64,000 bases of DNA from Seonamhaeicola aphaedonensis (GCF_003386195.1 NZ_QRDX01000008.1:1993-65992); one strand, 5' to 3'. Positions 48,709 to 57,623 are shown, counted from the stretch's first letter. Program-made: numbers and translations. The notes: generated by a model from the sequence alone, not told the origin.

Positions 48709-50889
48709 GTGTTCCCTAATTATGTCCAATTGGATGCCAAAGATTGCGGCCCCACATGTCTTAAAATTATAGCCAAGCATTACGGTAAGACCATTTCGTT
48801 GCCAGAGCTTAGAAACATTTCCGAGACCACAAGAACAGGGAGCAACCTCAAATTTTTGGCACGGGCAGCCGAAACCATTGGTCTAAAATCGCTACCGGCA
48901 AAAATAGATTTTAAGCACTTGAAAGAAGCGCCATTGCCCTGTATCCTGCATTGGAACAACAATCACTTTGTCGTATTGTATAAGATCAAAAAGGATACCT
49001 GTTATATTTCAGACCCAGCACAAGGCTTGGTAAGTTATAACAAACATACATTTTTGGAACGTTGGATAGGTGCCAATGCCAACGACCATACAGAAGAAGG
49101 TGTGGTTTTACTATTGGAACCAACAGTAGGCTTTCAAAATGATGCCTTTTCCATTAAAGAAACCCCTTTAAACTTAGGCTTTATTTCAAAATACCTGATC
49201 CGCTATAAACCGTTTTTGGTACAGTTAGGTTTTGGGTTGCTGGCTGGAAGTCTTTTGCAGCTTATTTTTCCTTTCCTGACACAGAGTATTGTTGATGTAG
49301 GGATCAAGAACCAGGATATGTCCTTTATCTACCTGATATTGGTGGCCCAGTTATTTTTGTTTATAGGACGAACAGCAGTCGAAGTTATCAGAAGTTGGAT
49401 ATTATTGCATTTAAGTTCACGAATCAATATAGCCATGCTCTCTGACTTTTTTGTCAAGCTCATGCGTTTGCCCATCGCTTTTTTTGACACCCGTTTGACA
49501 GGAGATATATTACAGCGTATCAATGACCATGAACGTATAGACAAACTATTGACCACGTCCTCGTTACAAGTCCTGTTTTCATTGGTCAATCTTCTGGTAT
49601 TTGGACTGGTATTAATCTATTATGATCTATCCATTTTTATGGTGTTTTTAATAGGAAGCCTGATGTACCTCGGTTGGATACTCCTGTTCCTAAAAAAACG
49701 AAAAACATTGGATTATGAGGAATTTGAACAGACAGCCGATGAACGCAGTAAGGTTATAGAACTCATAAGTGGTATGCAGGATATAAAACTGCATAATGTA
49801 GAACAGGATTTTCGTTGGGATTGGGAACATGTACAAGCACGATTATTTAAAATATCAATCACCCGAATGACCTGGGACCAGTACCAAAGCATAGGTTCCT
49901 CATTTATCAATGAACTAAAAAACATCCTGATTACCGTTTTGGCAGCAAAATTGGTCATAGAAGGGAGTATTACACTGGGGATGATGCTGGCCATAAGTTA
50001 TATCGTGGGACAACTCAATGCGCCTATAGTGCAGCTTATAGATTTCCTGAAAGATTTTCAGGATGCCAAAATATCGATAGAACGTTTATCCGAGATCCAT
50101 AGCAAAAAAGATGAAACGGATTTAAAAGACTTGCCCCTAAGAGAACTAAAAAAATCAGATATTTTATTAAAGGACGTTAGTTATAGATATCCGGGAGTAG
50201 AAGTGCCAACACTAAAAAAGTTGCAACTGACCATTCCAAAAAATAAGGTCACGGCCATTGTAGGTTCCAGTGGCAGTGGAAAAACAACTTTAATGAAACT
50301 ATTGCTTCAGTTCTATAAACCCCAAAAAGGACTGGTCAAAATAGGAAACTCCCCATTGTTGCAATTGTCCCCTGGTTTATGGCGAGATTGCTGTGGTGTG
50401 GTGATGCAGGAAGGCTACATCTTCAGTAATACCATAACCAGAAATATTACGATGAGTGAGGCTGATATAGATCAGGACAGATTGAGAAAAGCAGTAGAAA
50501 TGTCCAATATCAGGGACTTTATCGAAAACCTCCCGTTGTCTTATAATACCAAGATAGGAGTAGAAGGTATGGGGCTTAGTACGGGGCAAAAACAACGCAT
50601 ACTTATTGCTCGGGCCATATATAAAAATCCGGAATATTTATTCTTTGATGAAGCCACATCGGCTTTGGATGCTAAAAACGAAAAGGAGATCATGGAAAAC
50701 CTAAATACTTTTTTTAAAAATAAAACGGTGGTTATCATTGCCCATCGCTTGAGCACCGTAAAGCATGCAGATCAAATCGTTGTATTGGAAGAAGGCAGTA
50801 TAAAAGAAATAGGAGACCATAAAACATTGACCGCCCAAAGAGGACGGTACTATGAACTCGTAAAAAACCAGTTGGAATTGGGACGTTAA
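48709..50889 (+). CDS. C39 peptidase-containing ABC exporter
   Basis: This 726-aa bacteriocin-type exporter begins at GTG, 4 bases after the peptidase gene. The C39 protease domain (1-135) has Gln7, Cys13 (DCGPTC), His86 (NNHF) and Asp102 (SDPAQG). The membrane domain spans about 165-450. The ATPase has Walker A GSSGSGKTT, signature LSTGQKQ and Walker B YLFFDEATSALD. It cuts the leader after Gly-Gly and pumps the core. The 46-aa precursor upstream is the obvious substrate. Confidence 0.95.
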   Translation: MFPNYVQLDAKDCGPTCLKIIAKHYGKTISLPELRNISETTRTGSNLKFLARAAETIGLKSLPAKIDFKHLKEAPLPCILHWNNNHFVVLYKIKKDTCYISDPAQGLVSYNKHTFLERWIGANANDHTEEGVVLLLEPTVGFQNDAFSIKETPLNLGFISKYLIRYKPFLVQLGFGLLAGSLLQLIFPFLTQSIVDVGIKNQDMSFIYLILVAQLFLFIGRTAVEVIRSWILLHLSSRINIAMLSDFFVKLMRLPIAFFDTRLTGDILQRINDHERIDKLLTTSSLQVLFSLVNLLVFGLVLIYYDLSIFMVFLIGSLMYLGWILLFLKKRKTLDYEEFEQTADERSKVIELISGMQDIKLHNVEQDFRWDWEHVQARLFKISITRMTWDQYQSIGSSFINELKNILITVLAAKLVIEGSITLGMMLAISYIVGQLNAPIVQLIDFLKDFQDAKISIERLSEIHSKKDETDLKDLPLRELKKSDILLKDVSYRYPGVEVPTLKKLQLTIPKNKVTAIVGSSGSGKTTLMKLLLQFYKPQKGLVKIGNSPLLQLSPGLWRDCCGVVMQEGYIFSNTITRNITMSEADIDQDRLRKAVEMSNIRDFIENLPLSYNTKIGVEGMGLSTGQKQRILIARAIYKNPEYLFFDEATSALDAKNEKEIMENLNTFFKNKTVVIIAHRLSTVKHADQIVVLEEGSIKEIGDHKTLTAQRGRYYELVKNQLELGR

Positions 50890-50896
50890 GACACAA

Positions 50897-52198
50897 ATGG
50901 AAAAACCCGAGAAGGACATAAAAGATATAATCATTCGAAGCGAATCCCTGAATGATATCCTAAGTCGTGTACCACCAAAGCTTATCCGTTGGGGAAGTGC
51001 TCTCTTTTTAATGCTTATTATCCTGATGTTGTTTCTTTCATGGCTGATAAAATACCCGGATGTCATTACATCTGAAGCCTATTTGACCACAGCTACACCA
51101 CCACAAAAGGTATACGCAAAAATAACAGCCCGAATCGATACCCTATTAGTGATAGATAAGCAACAGGTAGATAAAGATGCCATATTAGCTATTTTAGAAA
51201 ATACCTCAGATAATGAAGATGTACTGTATTTAAAATCCATTATGGACACCATTACAATCAATAAAGACCAAGTGCTTTTTCCATTTGAAACAATTCCCAT
51301 TTTGTTTTTAGGCGATCTGGAACCACAATTTGGAGCCTTTGAGAACAGTTATTTTCAATATATTATAAATCGTGATTTAAAACCCCATAACGAAAAAATA
51401 GCCGCCAATAGTTTTGCGTTAACAGAACTCAACCACCGCCTTAACAATTTAGTGAACCAACAAGCGATCAATAAAAAAGAATTGGATTTTATAAAGAAAG
51501 ATCTAAACCGGCATGAGCAATTACTGGAAAAAGGGGTTGTCTCACAGCAAACCTATGAAGACAAACAAATAAACTATTATACCGCATTACGGAGTTATGA
51601 AAATACAAACCTTATGATTTCCCAACTAAGGGAATCCTTAAACCAGACCAAAAGCAGTTCAAAAGATATAGGCTTTAATAAACAACGAGAAGAAACACGG
51701 TTGTTAAAACAAGTATTATATACATTTAGGGAGCTCAAAAAGGGCATTAGGGATTGGGAGCAGACCTATGTGTTAAAATCAAATAGAGCCGGCATAGTTG
51801 CATTCCTGGACTATTGGAGCAATGACCAGACCCTTAAAGAAAGTGAATTGGTATTTACCATTTCACCGGAAAACGTGCCTTATTATTTAGCAAAACTAAG
51901 AACACCAAAGACCAATGCCGGAAAAATAAGGATAGGGCAGCAGGTCAAAATTAAACTAAATGATTATCCAGATTATGAATTTGGTGTGCTTCAAGGGCAA
52001 GTATTACGTATCTCCAATGTCTCCAATACAGATGGAACCTATGTGGTGGATGTAAGGATTTCCAAAGATTTAAAAACGACTTATGATAAGCATATAGACT
52101 TCAAACAAGATATGCAGGGAACAGCAGATATTATTACGGAAGACCTAAGATTGATAGAGCGCTGTTTTTACCAGTTTCGGGAACTTTTCTCCAGATAA
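50897..52198 (+). CDS. HlyD-family membrane fusion protein
   Basis: This 433-aa protein has one membrane helix near 35-55 (ALFLMLIILMLFLSWLI), a split lipoyl/barrel domain, a long coiled-coil hairpin (about 165-265; RHEQLLEKGVVSQQTYEDK) and a C-terminal HlyD beta domain (GKIRIGQQVKIKLNDYP). It bridges the ABC exporter to an outer-membrane TolC-type channel, which is not encoded here. It starts 7 bases after the exporter gene. Confidence 0.92.
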   Translation: MEKPEKDIKDIIIRSESLNDILSRVPPKLIRWGSALFLMLIILMLFLSWLIKYPDVITSEAYLTTATPPQKVYAKITARIDTLLVIDKQQVDKDAILAILENTSDNEDVLYLKSIMDTITINKDQVLFPFETIPILFLGDLEPQFGAFENSYFQYIINRDLKPHNEKIAANSFALTELNHRLNNLVNQQAINKKELDFIKKDLNRHEQLLEKGVVSQQTYEDKQINYYTALRSYENTNLMISQLRESLNQTKSSSKDIGFNKQREETRLLKQVLYTFRELKKGIRDWEQTYVLKSNRAGIVAFLDYWSNDQTLKESELVFTISPENVPYYLAKLRTPKTNAGKIRIGQQVKIKLNDYPDYEFGVLQGQVLRISNVSNTDGTYVVDVRISKDLKTTYDKHIDFKQDMQGTADIITEDLRLIERCFYQFRELFSR

Positions 52199-52320
52199 TT
52201 TTGCCGTTTAATTACCCACATAGGTTTAAACCACGTTTAACACATTGGTTATACATTAATTTATAAATCAAAAGAAAAGATTCATAAATCGGCATCAAAA
52301 GCCCTTTTTAAAATAGCATT

Positions 52321-52373
52321 TTATAACGAATTTTAACAAATAAGAACAAATTAAAACAAATAGTGACAAATTT
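52321..52373 (+). repeat. Phased 10-bp ACAAA repeats before rteC
   Basis: ACAAA recurs with its last base at 52340, 52350, 52360 and 52370, exactly 10 bases apart, with a looser ACGAA ending at 52330. This puts the motif on one face of the helix, as expected for cooperative binding of a regulator. It lies 50-100 bases before the rteC start. Confidence 0.7.
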
Positions 52374-52421
52374 AATCACAGTGTTTTAAAAACTTATTGT
52401 TATATAATTCAAAACTATAAA

Positions 52422-53252
52422 ATGGATATTCCCTCACTCACAGCCATCTTTCAAAAACAGTTACAGGATATAGAAAGTCAGGAATGGGATACCATCAAAC
52501 GATCTCAAAAAGCTATTATACTATGTCGTAAAGCTCTTTCAGAACTCAAAAATATAATAAGGGACAAAGGCTTTGATTCTGACGATCAGGAAATAGAGTT
52601 CTTTAAGGTAAACAAGCAAATTCCTTTAAGCAACCTAATTTATTATCAGGAATGTTACGCATTTGAGGCCCATTTTCCAAAAATTGGTAAAAAACAGCAG
52701 CAAAAATATATATCAAAGGCTAAGGATAACATACAAATATTTTTTGCCAGGCATGCTGAATTCATCAATTATATAGAACAAGGATATGACCATATGGATA
52801 CTTGGTATTTTACAAGACCAAATAACAGGGAGCTACAAATCATCCCTATACAAGATTATAGCTTTGACAAGGATTTTAGCACACCATATGATTTCCTGTT
52901 AGGAAAGTTAAAAGCCTATAAACGTTTTATAAACTATTTAGAAATACGATTTGAAAATAAGGCATCAAGACTAAATCTGGAAAGTTTGAGTGAGCAGTAT
53001 AATTTAACATGGACTTCAAGTAAAGTAGCATTAACGGAGTTAATATACGCCCTGTATTACAGCCGTGCCATCAATCACGGAAATACTGACAAAAAAGAAA
53101 TTGTCATGGCCTTTCAGAAAATATTCAACTTTGATTTGGGCGATTTTTATAAAACCCTTTCAGAGATTAAATCCAGAAAGAAAAGCAGAACCCGGTTTCT
53201 GGATGAACTTTCAATGGGCTTTATATATGAAATGGAAAAATCCGAGCTATAA
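52422..53252 (+). CDS. rteC: RteC family regulator of ICE excision
   Basis: This 276-aa protein is of RteC type: helical N-terminal part (SEWDTIKRSQ-like, LIYYQECYAFEAHFPK), the phrase YFTRPNNREL and a C-terminal winged-helix region (LYYSRAINHGNTDKKEI, FNFDLGDFYKTLSEIKSRK). In CTnDOT, RteC activates excision genes in response to an inducer. It opens the mobile region here and is preceded by phased repeats that may be its own control site. Confidence 0.88.
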   Translation: MDIPSLTAIFQKQLQDIESQEWDTIKRSQKAIILCRKALSELKNIIRDKGFDSDDQEIEFFKVNKQIPLSNLIYYQECYAFEAHFPKIGKKQQQKYISKAKDNIQIFFARHAEFINYIEQGYDHMDTWYFTRPNNRELQIIPIQDYSFDKDFSTPYDFLLGKLKAYKRFINYLEIRFENKASRLNLESLSEQYNLTWTSSKVALTELIYALYYSRAINHGNTDKKEIVMAFQKIFNFDLGDFYKTLSEIKSRKKSRTRFLDELSMGFIYEMEKSEL

Positions 53253-53278
53253 TTCATTTCAAAAACTGTTAAAAAACG

Positions 53279-53306
53279 ACCGAGTACGGTACTACTCCGG
53301 TTTTTT
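53279..53306 (+). terminator. Terminator after rteC
   Basis: ACCG-AGTA pairs with TACT-CCGGT (one bulged C, loop of six) and is followed by TTTTTT. It lies 27 bases after the stop. Confidence 0.65.
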
Positions 53307-53491
53307 GATTTTCACAATCCCAATCCTATTTTTTGAGCATTTTTATACCTAAAATAACTCTAATTGAAAACCAAATAGCACCAAAACAATGCAAAAAATA
53401 AAATGTTAAAATTTCACCGAGGTCGGGTGATATGGTGAATAAAGTCCAACAAAGCAAAACATCTTTGTCTAACGAAAGTCAAATCAACTGA

Positions 53492-53557
53492 AAGGCTATC
53501 GAAAGAAATTAGTTTCTGAAGATAGCCTTGAAAGTTGCCCCGAATCAAGTTCGGGGC
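53492..53557 (+). promoter_or_regulatory. Two stacked hairpins in the leader of the HTH gene
   Basis: A 9-bp perfect stem (AAGGCTATC 53492-53500 with GATAGCCTT 53521-53529) is followed by an 8-bp perfect stem (GCCCCGAA 53537-53544 with TTCGGGGC 53550-53557). The HTH gene starts 23 bases later. They may form an attenuator or a protein-bound RNA leader. The second is G+C-rich and could be a mobile palindrome. Confidence 0.55.
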
Positions 53558-53579
53558 CTCATTATTAAAACAAAAAAAC

Positions 53580-53858
53580 ATGTCAGCAAACATTATTACC
53601 ACCGAAGACCTTATGGAATTTAAGATTGAATTACTAGATGGGATAAAAGAACTACTTAACAACCAACAAGGCAACCAGAACAGGAAATGGTTAAAATCAC
53701 CTGAAGTCAGGGAACTTTTGGGAATCTCACCAGGCACGTTACAGAATCTACGGATCAATGGTACCATTCCCTATACCAAAGTAGGAGGGGTGTTGTATTA
53801 TGACTATCATGATATTATGGAAGTAATGGAAAAGAACCGTGTGCATAATAAATTCTGA
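53580..53858 (+). CDS. Excisionase-like helix-turn-helix protein
   Basis: The ATG at 53580 (92 aa) is chosen because the frame upstream runs through the leader hairpins. The middle has a MerR/Xis-type HTH: WLKSPEVRELLGISPGTLQN, LRINGTIPYTKVGG, LYYDYHDIMEVME. Such proteins act as excisionases or directionality factors in Bacteroidota conjugative elements. The position after rteC agrees. Confidence 0.85.
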   Translation: MSANIITTEDLMEFKIELLDGIKELLNNQQGNQNRKWLKSPEVRELLGISPGTLQNLRINGTIPYTKVGGVLYYDYHDIMEVMEKNRVHNKF

Positions 53859-53867
53859 CACTTGTGT

Positions 53868-53946
53868 TCATGCTGAACTGTTACACTGAGCATAGTCGTG
53901 GTCGCTGAGCGAAGTCGAAGCGAAGTGTTGTTTCAGTATCTCAAAA
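53868..53946. repeat. Dispersed REP-like element, copy 1
   Basis: It contains GCTGAGCGAAGTCGAAG (53904-53920) and a partial duplicate CTGAGCATAGTCG, framed by GCTGAAC and GTTTCAG arms. This kind of short dispersed repeat is common in Flavobacteriaceae. A second copy with one change is at 56759-56775. Confidence 0.6.
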
Positions 53947-53968
53947 AGTAAGTCAAAATAGTTAACTA

Positions 53969-54508
53969 ATGAATGAGATAAACTATATCAAGCACCTCAA
54001 TAAGGTGTTTATCCATATTTCCAAGGATTCCAGGTTAAACCCCACCCATATCAGCCTGTACTTTGCATTGTTCTATTTGTGGAATGTAAACTTTTTTCGG
54101 CACGAGTTTTATATCAATCGGGATGATGTTATGAAACTCTCAAAAATTGGCTCAAGGACCACATACCATCGCTGTATAAAAGAACTGAACCATTGGAGTT
54201 ATTTTGAATACTCACCATCACACAATGCATTTCATGGAAGTAAAATAAGGATGTTCAATTTTTGTACCAGTGATGGACAAGGTTTGGACTCCAGCCAGAC
54301 CAAAATTTGTACTAGCGATGGACAAGCGCTGGTATCTATAAACAAACATATACAAACAGAAACAAACCCAAAAAACAATAACAAACCGCAAAATTTTAAA
54401 AATTCAAATTTTCAGAATTTGAAAAACGACAACAAACAACAGGAAGTCGACCAATATTTGGACAACCTAAAGACCAGTTCCGATAAAAATTATGACGACC
54501 CTCTATGA
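53969..54508 (+). CDS. Winged-helix replication-type protein of the ICE
   Basis: This 179-aa protein has an N-terminal winged-helix region (LNPTHISLYFALFYLWN, MKLSKIGSRTTYHRCIKELNHW) like the DnaD/replication-associated proteins found beside DnaC-like loaders in conjugative elements. The C-terminal third is Asn/Lys/Gln-rich and unstructured. Its stop overlaps the next start (ATGA), so it works with that ATPase. It contains a short internal repeat (CTSDGQ twice). Confidence 0.7.
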   Translation: MNEINYIKHLNKVFIHISKDSRLNPTHISLYFALFYLWNVNFFRHEFYINRDDVMKLSKIGSRTTYHRCIKELNHWSYFEYSPSHNAFHGSKIRMFNFCTSDGQGLDSSQTKICTSDGQALVSINKHIQTETNPKNNNKPQNFKNSNFQNLKNDNKQQEVDQYLDNLKTSSDKNYDDPL

Positions 54509-55167
54509 TTAAACCAAAACCACATATCATTACAGAAGGAGCTATGGAATATGCACTCGGTACCGTAAAAGGCAACCAGATTCTCTATGATTTTGATAAA
54601 ATGTTAATCTATTTGGAGGCCAAAGGAAAACTGTTATTCGGTGAGAAATTTAAAATCTATAAGGAAGACCGTGCCATTCTTTACAAGCTATGCCTGTATA
54701 TTATTCAAGATGAAAAGGCTTGTAAAGAACTTGGAATTGACATTAACAAGGGTATTTTGCTTTCTGGCCCTGTAGGCTGTGGCAAAACGTCTCTGATACG
54801 ATTGTTAAAGTACTTAGTACCCCACAGAAAACCTTATGCGGTTGTACCAACCCGGAACATTGTCTTTGGTTTTAATCACATTGGTTATAAAACCATTGAA
54901 GATTATGGCAACACACAATTTTTCTGTTTTGATGATTTAGGTGTAGAGCCTATAGGCAGGCATTATGGCAAGGATTGTAATGTTATTGGGGAAATATTGT
55001 TGTCCCGTCATGATTTGTTTTTAAAAAATAAAATTAAAACACATGCAACCACTAACCTCAATGCTGCTGAACTTGAAGAACGTTATGGCAATCGAGTGCG
55101 CTCCCGAATGCGCGAGTTGTTTAATTTGGTGGCATTTGATAAAAAGAGTAGGGATAAGCGTAAATAA
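54505..55167 (+). CDS. DnaC/IstB-like AAA+ ATPase
   Basis: This 220-aa protein has Walker A GPVGCGKTS near 89-97 and Walker B FFCFDDLG near 136-143, then sensor features (THATTNL) and an Arg-rich end (RVRSRMRELFN). It resembles helicase loaders of the DnaC/DnaA-like clade. Coupled to the winged-helix protein before it, it probably loads host helicase at the element's origin. Confidence 0.85.
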   Translation: MIKPKPHIITEGAMEYALGTVKGNQILYDFDKMLIYLEAKGKLLFGEKFKIYKEDRAILYKLCLYIIQDEKACKELGIDINKGILLSGPVGCGKTSLIRLLKYLVPHRKPYAVVPTRNIVFGFNHIGYKTIEDYGNTQFFCFDDLGVEPIGRHYGKDCNVIGEILLSRHDLFLKNKIKTHATTNLNAAELEERYGNRVRSRMRELFNLVAFDKKSRDKRK

Positions 55168-55185
55168 AAATATCTAATCCCTACT
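55147..55185. terminator. Possible bidirectional terminator between convergent genes
   Basis: AGTAGGGAT (55147-55155) and ATCCCTACT (55177-55185) form a perfect 9-bp inverted repeat with an A+T-rich 21-base loop. It lies between the convergent loader and EEP genes, overlapping the end of the first. Confidence 0.45.
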
Positions 55186-55188
55186 ACA

Positions 55189-56247
55189 CTAAAATTCAAA
55201 ATCCGCTACAATAGCTCCATGATCAGAAGCTTCCGTTTTACGACTTACAACAGATGGGAAATTTGGCCCTCTTCTTGTATATGTACCCCTGCGTTCAATT
55301 TGGACATTCTCCAATTTAGACTTTAGGGCATTGGATACCAAGATATAGTCCAATTGACTTTTAGCTGATTTATACCTATATGTGCCCCGTTCACTTGCCG
55401 GTAGTTTTAAATTTACATTATATATATCCGAGAATTCGGTAAGAGGTTTCATGGACCATTTTTCAGGAGAAGAATTAAGGTCACCCACCACGGCAATCAA
55501 TTCATTATTCAAATCGTATTGTTGGATGATTTCCTTGACCCGTTCAGATTGTCCCCTTCTCCTTTTTTCACTTTGAGGGTCCCTAGGGTCACTGTACCCC
55601 ATAGATTTAAAATGATTTATAAACAAATTTAGATTATTGGCCTCATTGATCTGGATATTTACCTGAAGGCAGTCTCTGGAAAAGGTGTTTACCATCTTTC
55701 CAAAATATTCACTTTTTTCATTGATGTGGGATTTTAAAAAATTGACTGGCATTCTGGACATAACCGCAACATCAATTCCCCGATTATCGTTGCCGTCAAT
55801 TAAATATATATGCTCATAAACCTTATCAGGGTTTTGGTTATAAAACTTCTTAAATAGAATTTTATCGTGAAAGTCTTCCAGTAGAGGTCTGTTTTCAACT
55901 TCTACAAGTGCAATTATATCTGCATCTATAGCGTGCATTACCCGTGCAACATTTTCTATGGCCTCTTCATCAGCAGGATCTCTTTTGAATTCAATCCAAC
56001 CTAACCATTCACCGGCACCAGAAGCGGAAGTATGTTTGCCTCTTATATCCTGGATTCTTATATAATACTTTAGCTTATTCTTTAATTCCGCAATGCGCTG
56101 TTGGTCAAAAACAGCTTTTGAAAGCTCATTGTTAAGTTCTTCAATATAACCTAAAAGCTCTTTTGCTTTTCTGGAAGTTGTCCCAAAAACTTTTGGACGG
56201 CTAAATAAATTCTCACAATTAAATGTAGCAAGGCGTAATTTTGACAT
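55189..56247 (-). CDS. Endonuclease/exonuclease/phosphatase family protein
   Basis: This 352-aa protein shows EEP-fold catalytic motifs: ATFNCENLF at 7-15, Glu in VEVENR, Asn/His in FINHFKSMG, Asp/Asn in VGDLNSSPE and Asp/His in SDHGAIV. There is no signal peptide. These enzymes cut phosphodiester bonds in nucleic acid, sugar or lipid substrates; the substrate is not shown. It lies against the ICE gene order, so it is probably cargo. Confidence 0.88.
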   Translation of the reverse strand: MSKLRLATFNCENLFSRPKVFGTTSRKAKELLGYIEELNNELSKAVFDQQRIAELKNKLKYYIRIQDIRGKHTSASGAGEWLGWIEFKRDPADEEAIENVARVMHAIDADIIALVEVENRPLLEDFHDKILFKKFYNQNPDKVYEHIYLIDGNDNRGIDVAVMSRMPVNFLKSHINEKSEYFGKMVNTFSRDCLQVNIQINEANNLNLFINHFKSMGYSDPRDPQSEKRRRGQSERVKEIIQQYDLNNELIAVVGDLNSSPEKWSMKPLTEFSDIYNVNLKLPASERGTYRYKSAKSQLDYILVSNALKSKLENVQIERRGTYTRRGPNFPSVVSRKTEASDHGAIVADFEF

Positions 56248-56580
56248 AATGAATTATTTAAGAATTAAACTTGAACAGCAGGACACAATTTCAATAAGCC
56301 ATAGTAATGTAGACCTATTTAAATAATAATGCCCTGAAAAGCTATTAATAATTCTTTTTGAGAGAAATCTATTGGATTTTAAAAGTAAGTAAATTTTTAT
56401 AAAAAACAGGATTTTTTTAATGAATTCATCCGAAAATATCATTAATAATTACAAAAAGACTTTTCCCAAACCTTTTATTGTTTTACATAAGTTAATATTT
56501 CATCAAATTAAATTCTTGTATGTGTTGGTTTTTAGTAATTTAATAGTAGTAGATGTTAGCCACTGTTCGCCAAATTGCCA
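56248..56580. other. Gene-free stretch (333 bp)
   Basis: It is very A+T-rich. A 62-aa leftward frame (56254-56442) has no start signal or protein-like pattern. It contains nothing I can name. Confidence 0.5.
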
Positions 56581-56880
56581 TTATGGGCCTATATAGTTTA
56601 ATATCTCTTTAGCAACATTCAAAACCATACCCTTTTCATAAGCCCCATTTACCCAGATAGCACCAGAATCATTTCCACCATGACCAAGGTCGATGACAAC
56701 AATTTTTTTCTGACCAAAAACAAAACAGATTTTTAACAGTAAAATCACAAAAACTTGAGCTGAGCGGAGTCGAAGTTTGACGTTTTTGAGCATCCAGCGA
56801 TCTAAAAGTTTTGGAGTTATCAACATAGGCCTTTCAATTTTTAATACCATTTGATGCCAATTGGTACCATTCAAAATCAA
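56581..56880 (-). pseudogene. Truncated N-acetylmuramoyl-alanine amidase
   Basis: Only the first catalytic strand and helix of an amidase_3 domain remain: KKIVVIDLGHGGNDSG (zinc His in GHGG) and EKGMVLNVAKEIL, then a stop. The family needs about 180 residues. The 5' end is also damaged: residues about 36-41 (RLRSAQ) are a translated REP-like repeat, and the leader before them is nonsense, although LLLKICFVFGQ is clearly the old signal peptide. Confidence 0.75.
56759..56775. repeat. Dispersed REP-like element, copy 2
   Basis: GCTGAGCGGAGTCGAAG differs in one base from 53904-53920. It sits inside the 5' end of the broken amidase. Confidence 0.65.
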
Positions 56881-56922
56881 TCTGTTATAAACAATATTTT
56901 ATCAACAAAATGCTGATTGTCA

Positions 56923-56951
56923 GTATTTTAAAATACAATATAGCGTATTTT
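56923..56951. promoter_or_regulatory. GTATTTT operator-like repeats before the tra operon
   Basis: GTATTTTAAAATAC (56923-56936) is a perfect 14-bp palindrome, and GTATTTT recurs at 56945, two helical turns after the first. This lies 41-69 bases before traE, the place of a promoter/operator. Confidence 0.5.
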
Positions 56952-56991
56952 TCGAATATCAAAAACATGTAAAATTTAAAACCATTTTGAC

Positions 56992-57279
56992 ATGAAAAAA
57001 TCACTATTCCTGACCGTTATTTTACTATTAGCTTCCAATGCCATTTTTGCACAGATCGGGGGCATTGAAGATTCCGTTAACGATGTATCCGATACCATTA
57101 GGGCCATATTTCCCATTATTCTGGGCGTTATCTTCCTAATAGGCTTCTTGTTCAATGCCGGGCATTTCTTTGGAGAGAATGCCGATCTCAAAAAAGGCAT
57201 TACCCGTGTATTGGTATTTGTACTTATTGCCGGAGCGGTAGTAGGCATCTTCACCTACCTAATAGGCATCGTAGTCTAA
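56992..57279 (+). CDS. traE: TraE-type pilin-like protein (DUF4134)
   Basis: This 95-aa protein has a signal peptide (to IFAQ), then two membrane helices (IRAIFPIILGVIFLIGFLF and ITRVLVFVLIAGAVVGIF). Size and plan match TraE of CTnDOT-type elements, the presumed VirB2-like subunit. It is the first gene of the transfer operon. Confidence 0.88.
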   Translation: MKKSLFLTVILLLASNAIFAQIGGIEDSVNDVSDTIRAIFPIILGVIFLIGFLFNAGHFFGENADLKKGITRVLVFVLIAGAVVGIFTYLIGIVV

Positions 57280-57317
57280 GCCGATAATCGGCATTTAACA
57301 ATTTATCTAAAAAGATT

Positions 57318-57623
57318 GTGAAGAAATACGAAGTCTATAAGGATATCAGAAAGCGTGCAATGATCATGGGCTTGCCCATTTCATTGTTCGCCCTGCAAAT
57401 GACAGTGGTCATCGGATCGTTACTGTTCATCATCTTTTCCTTTAGCCTTTCGGTCATCATTTTGGTGTTCATCTTTAATGGAGGCCTTTATATAGGATTG
57501 ACACAACTGACCAAATATCCAGCCTTACTGCATTTCAAAAAAGTATTCCCAACGACCATAAGCAACAAAAAGGCCTGCATCGCAGGCATTTTGGCAAACC
57601 ATGAGAACCCAAATAAAATATGA
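57318..57623 (+). CDS. traF: TraF-type VirB3-like protein (DUF4133)
   Basis: This 101-aa protein starts at GTG. It has two adjacent membrane helices (about 20-60) after a basic start (YKDIRKRAMIMGLPISLF), the VirB3 plan. Its stop overlaps the traG start (ATGA). Confidence 0.87.
   Translation: MKKYEVYKDIRKRAMIMGLPISLFALQMTVVIGSLLFIIFSFSLSVIILVFIFNGGLYIGLTQLTKYPALLHFKKVFPTTISNKKACIAGILANHENPNKI

Noticed and set aside
56254-56442. 62-aa leftward frame
   Set aside because: Very A+T-rich, without start context or recognisable features.
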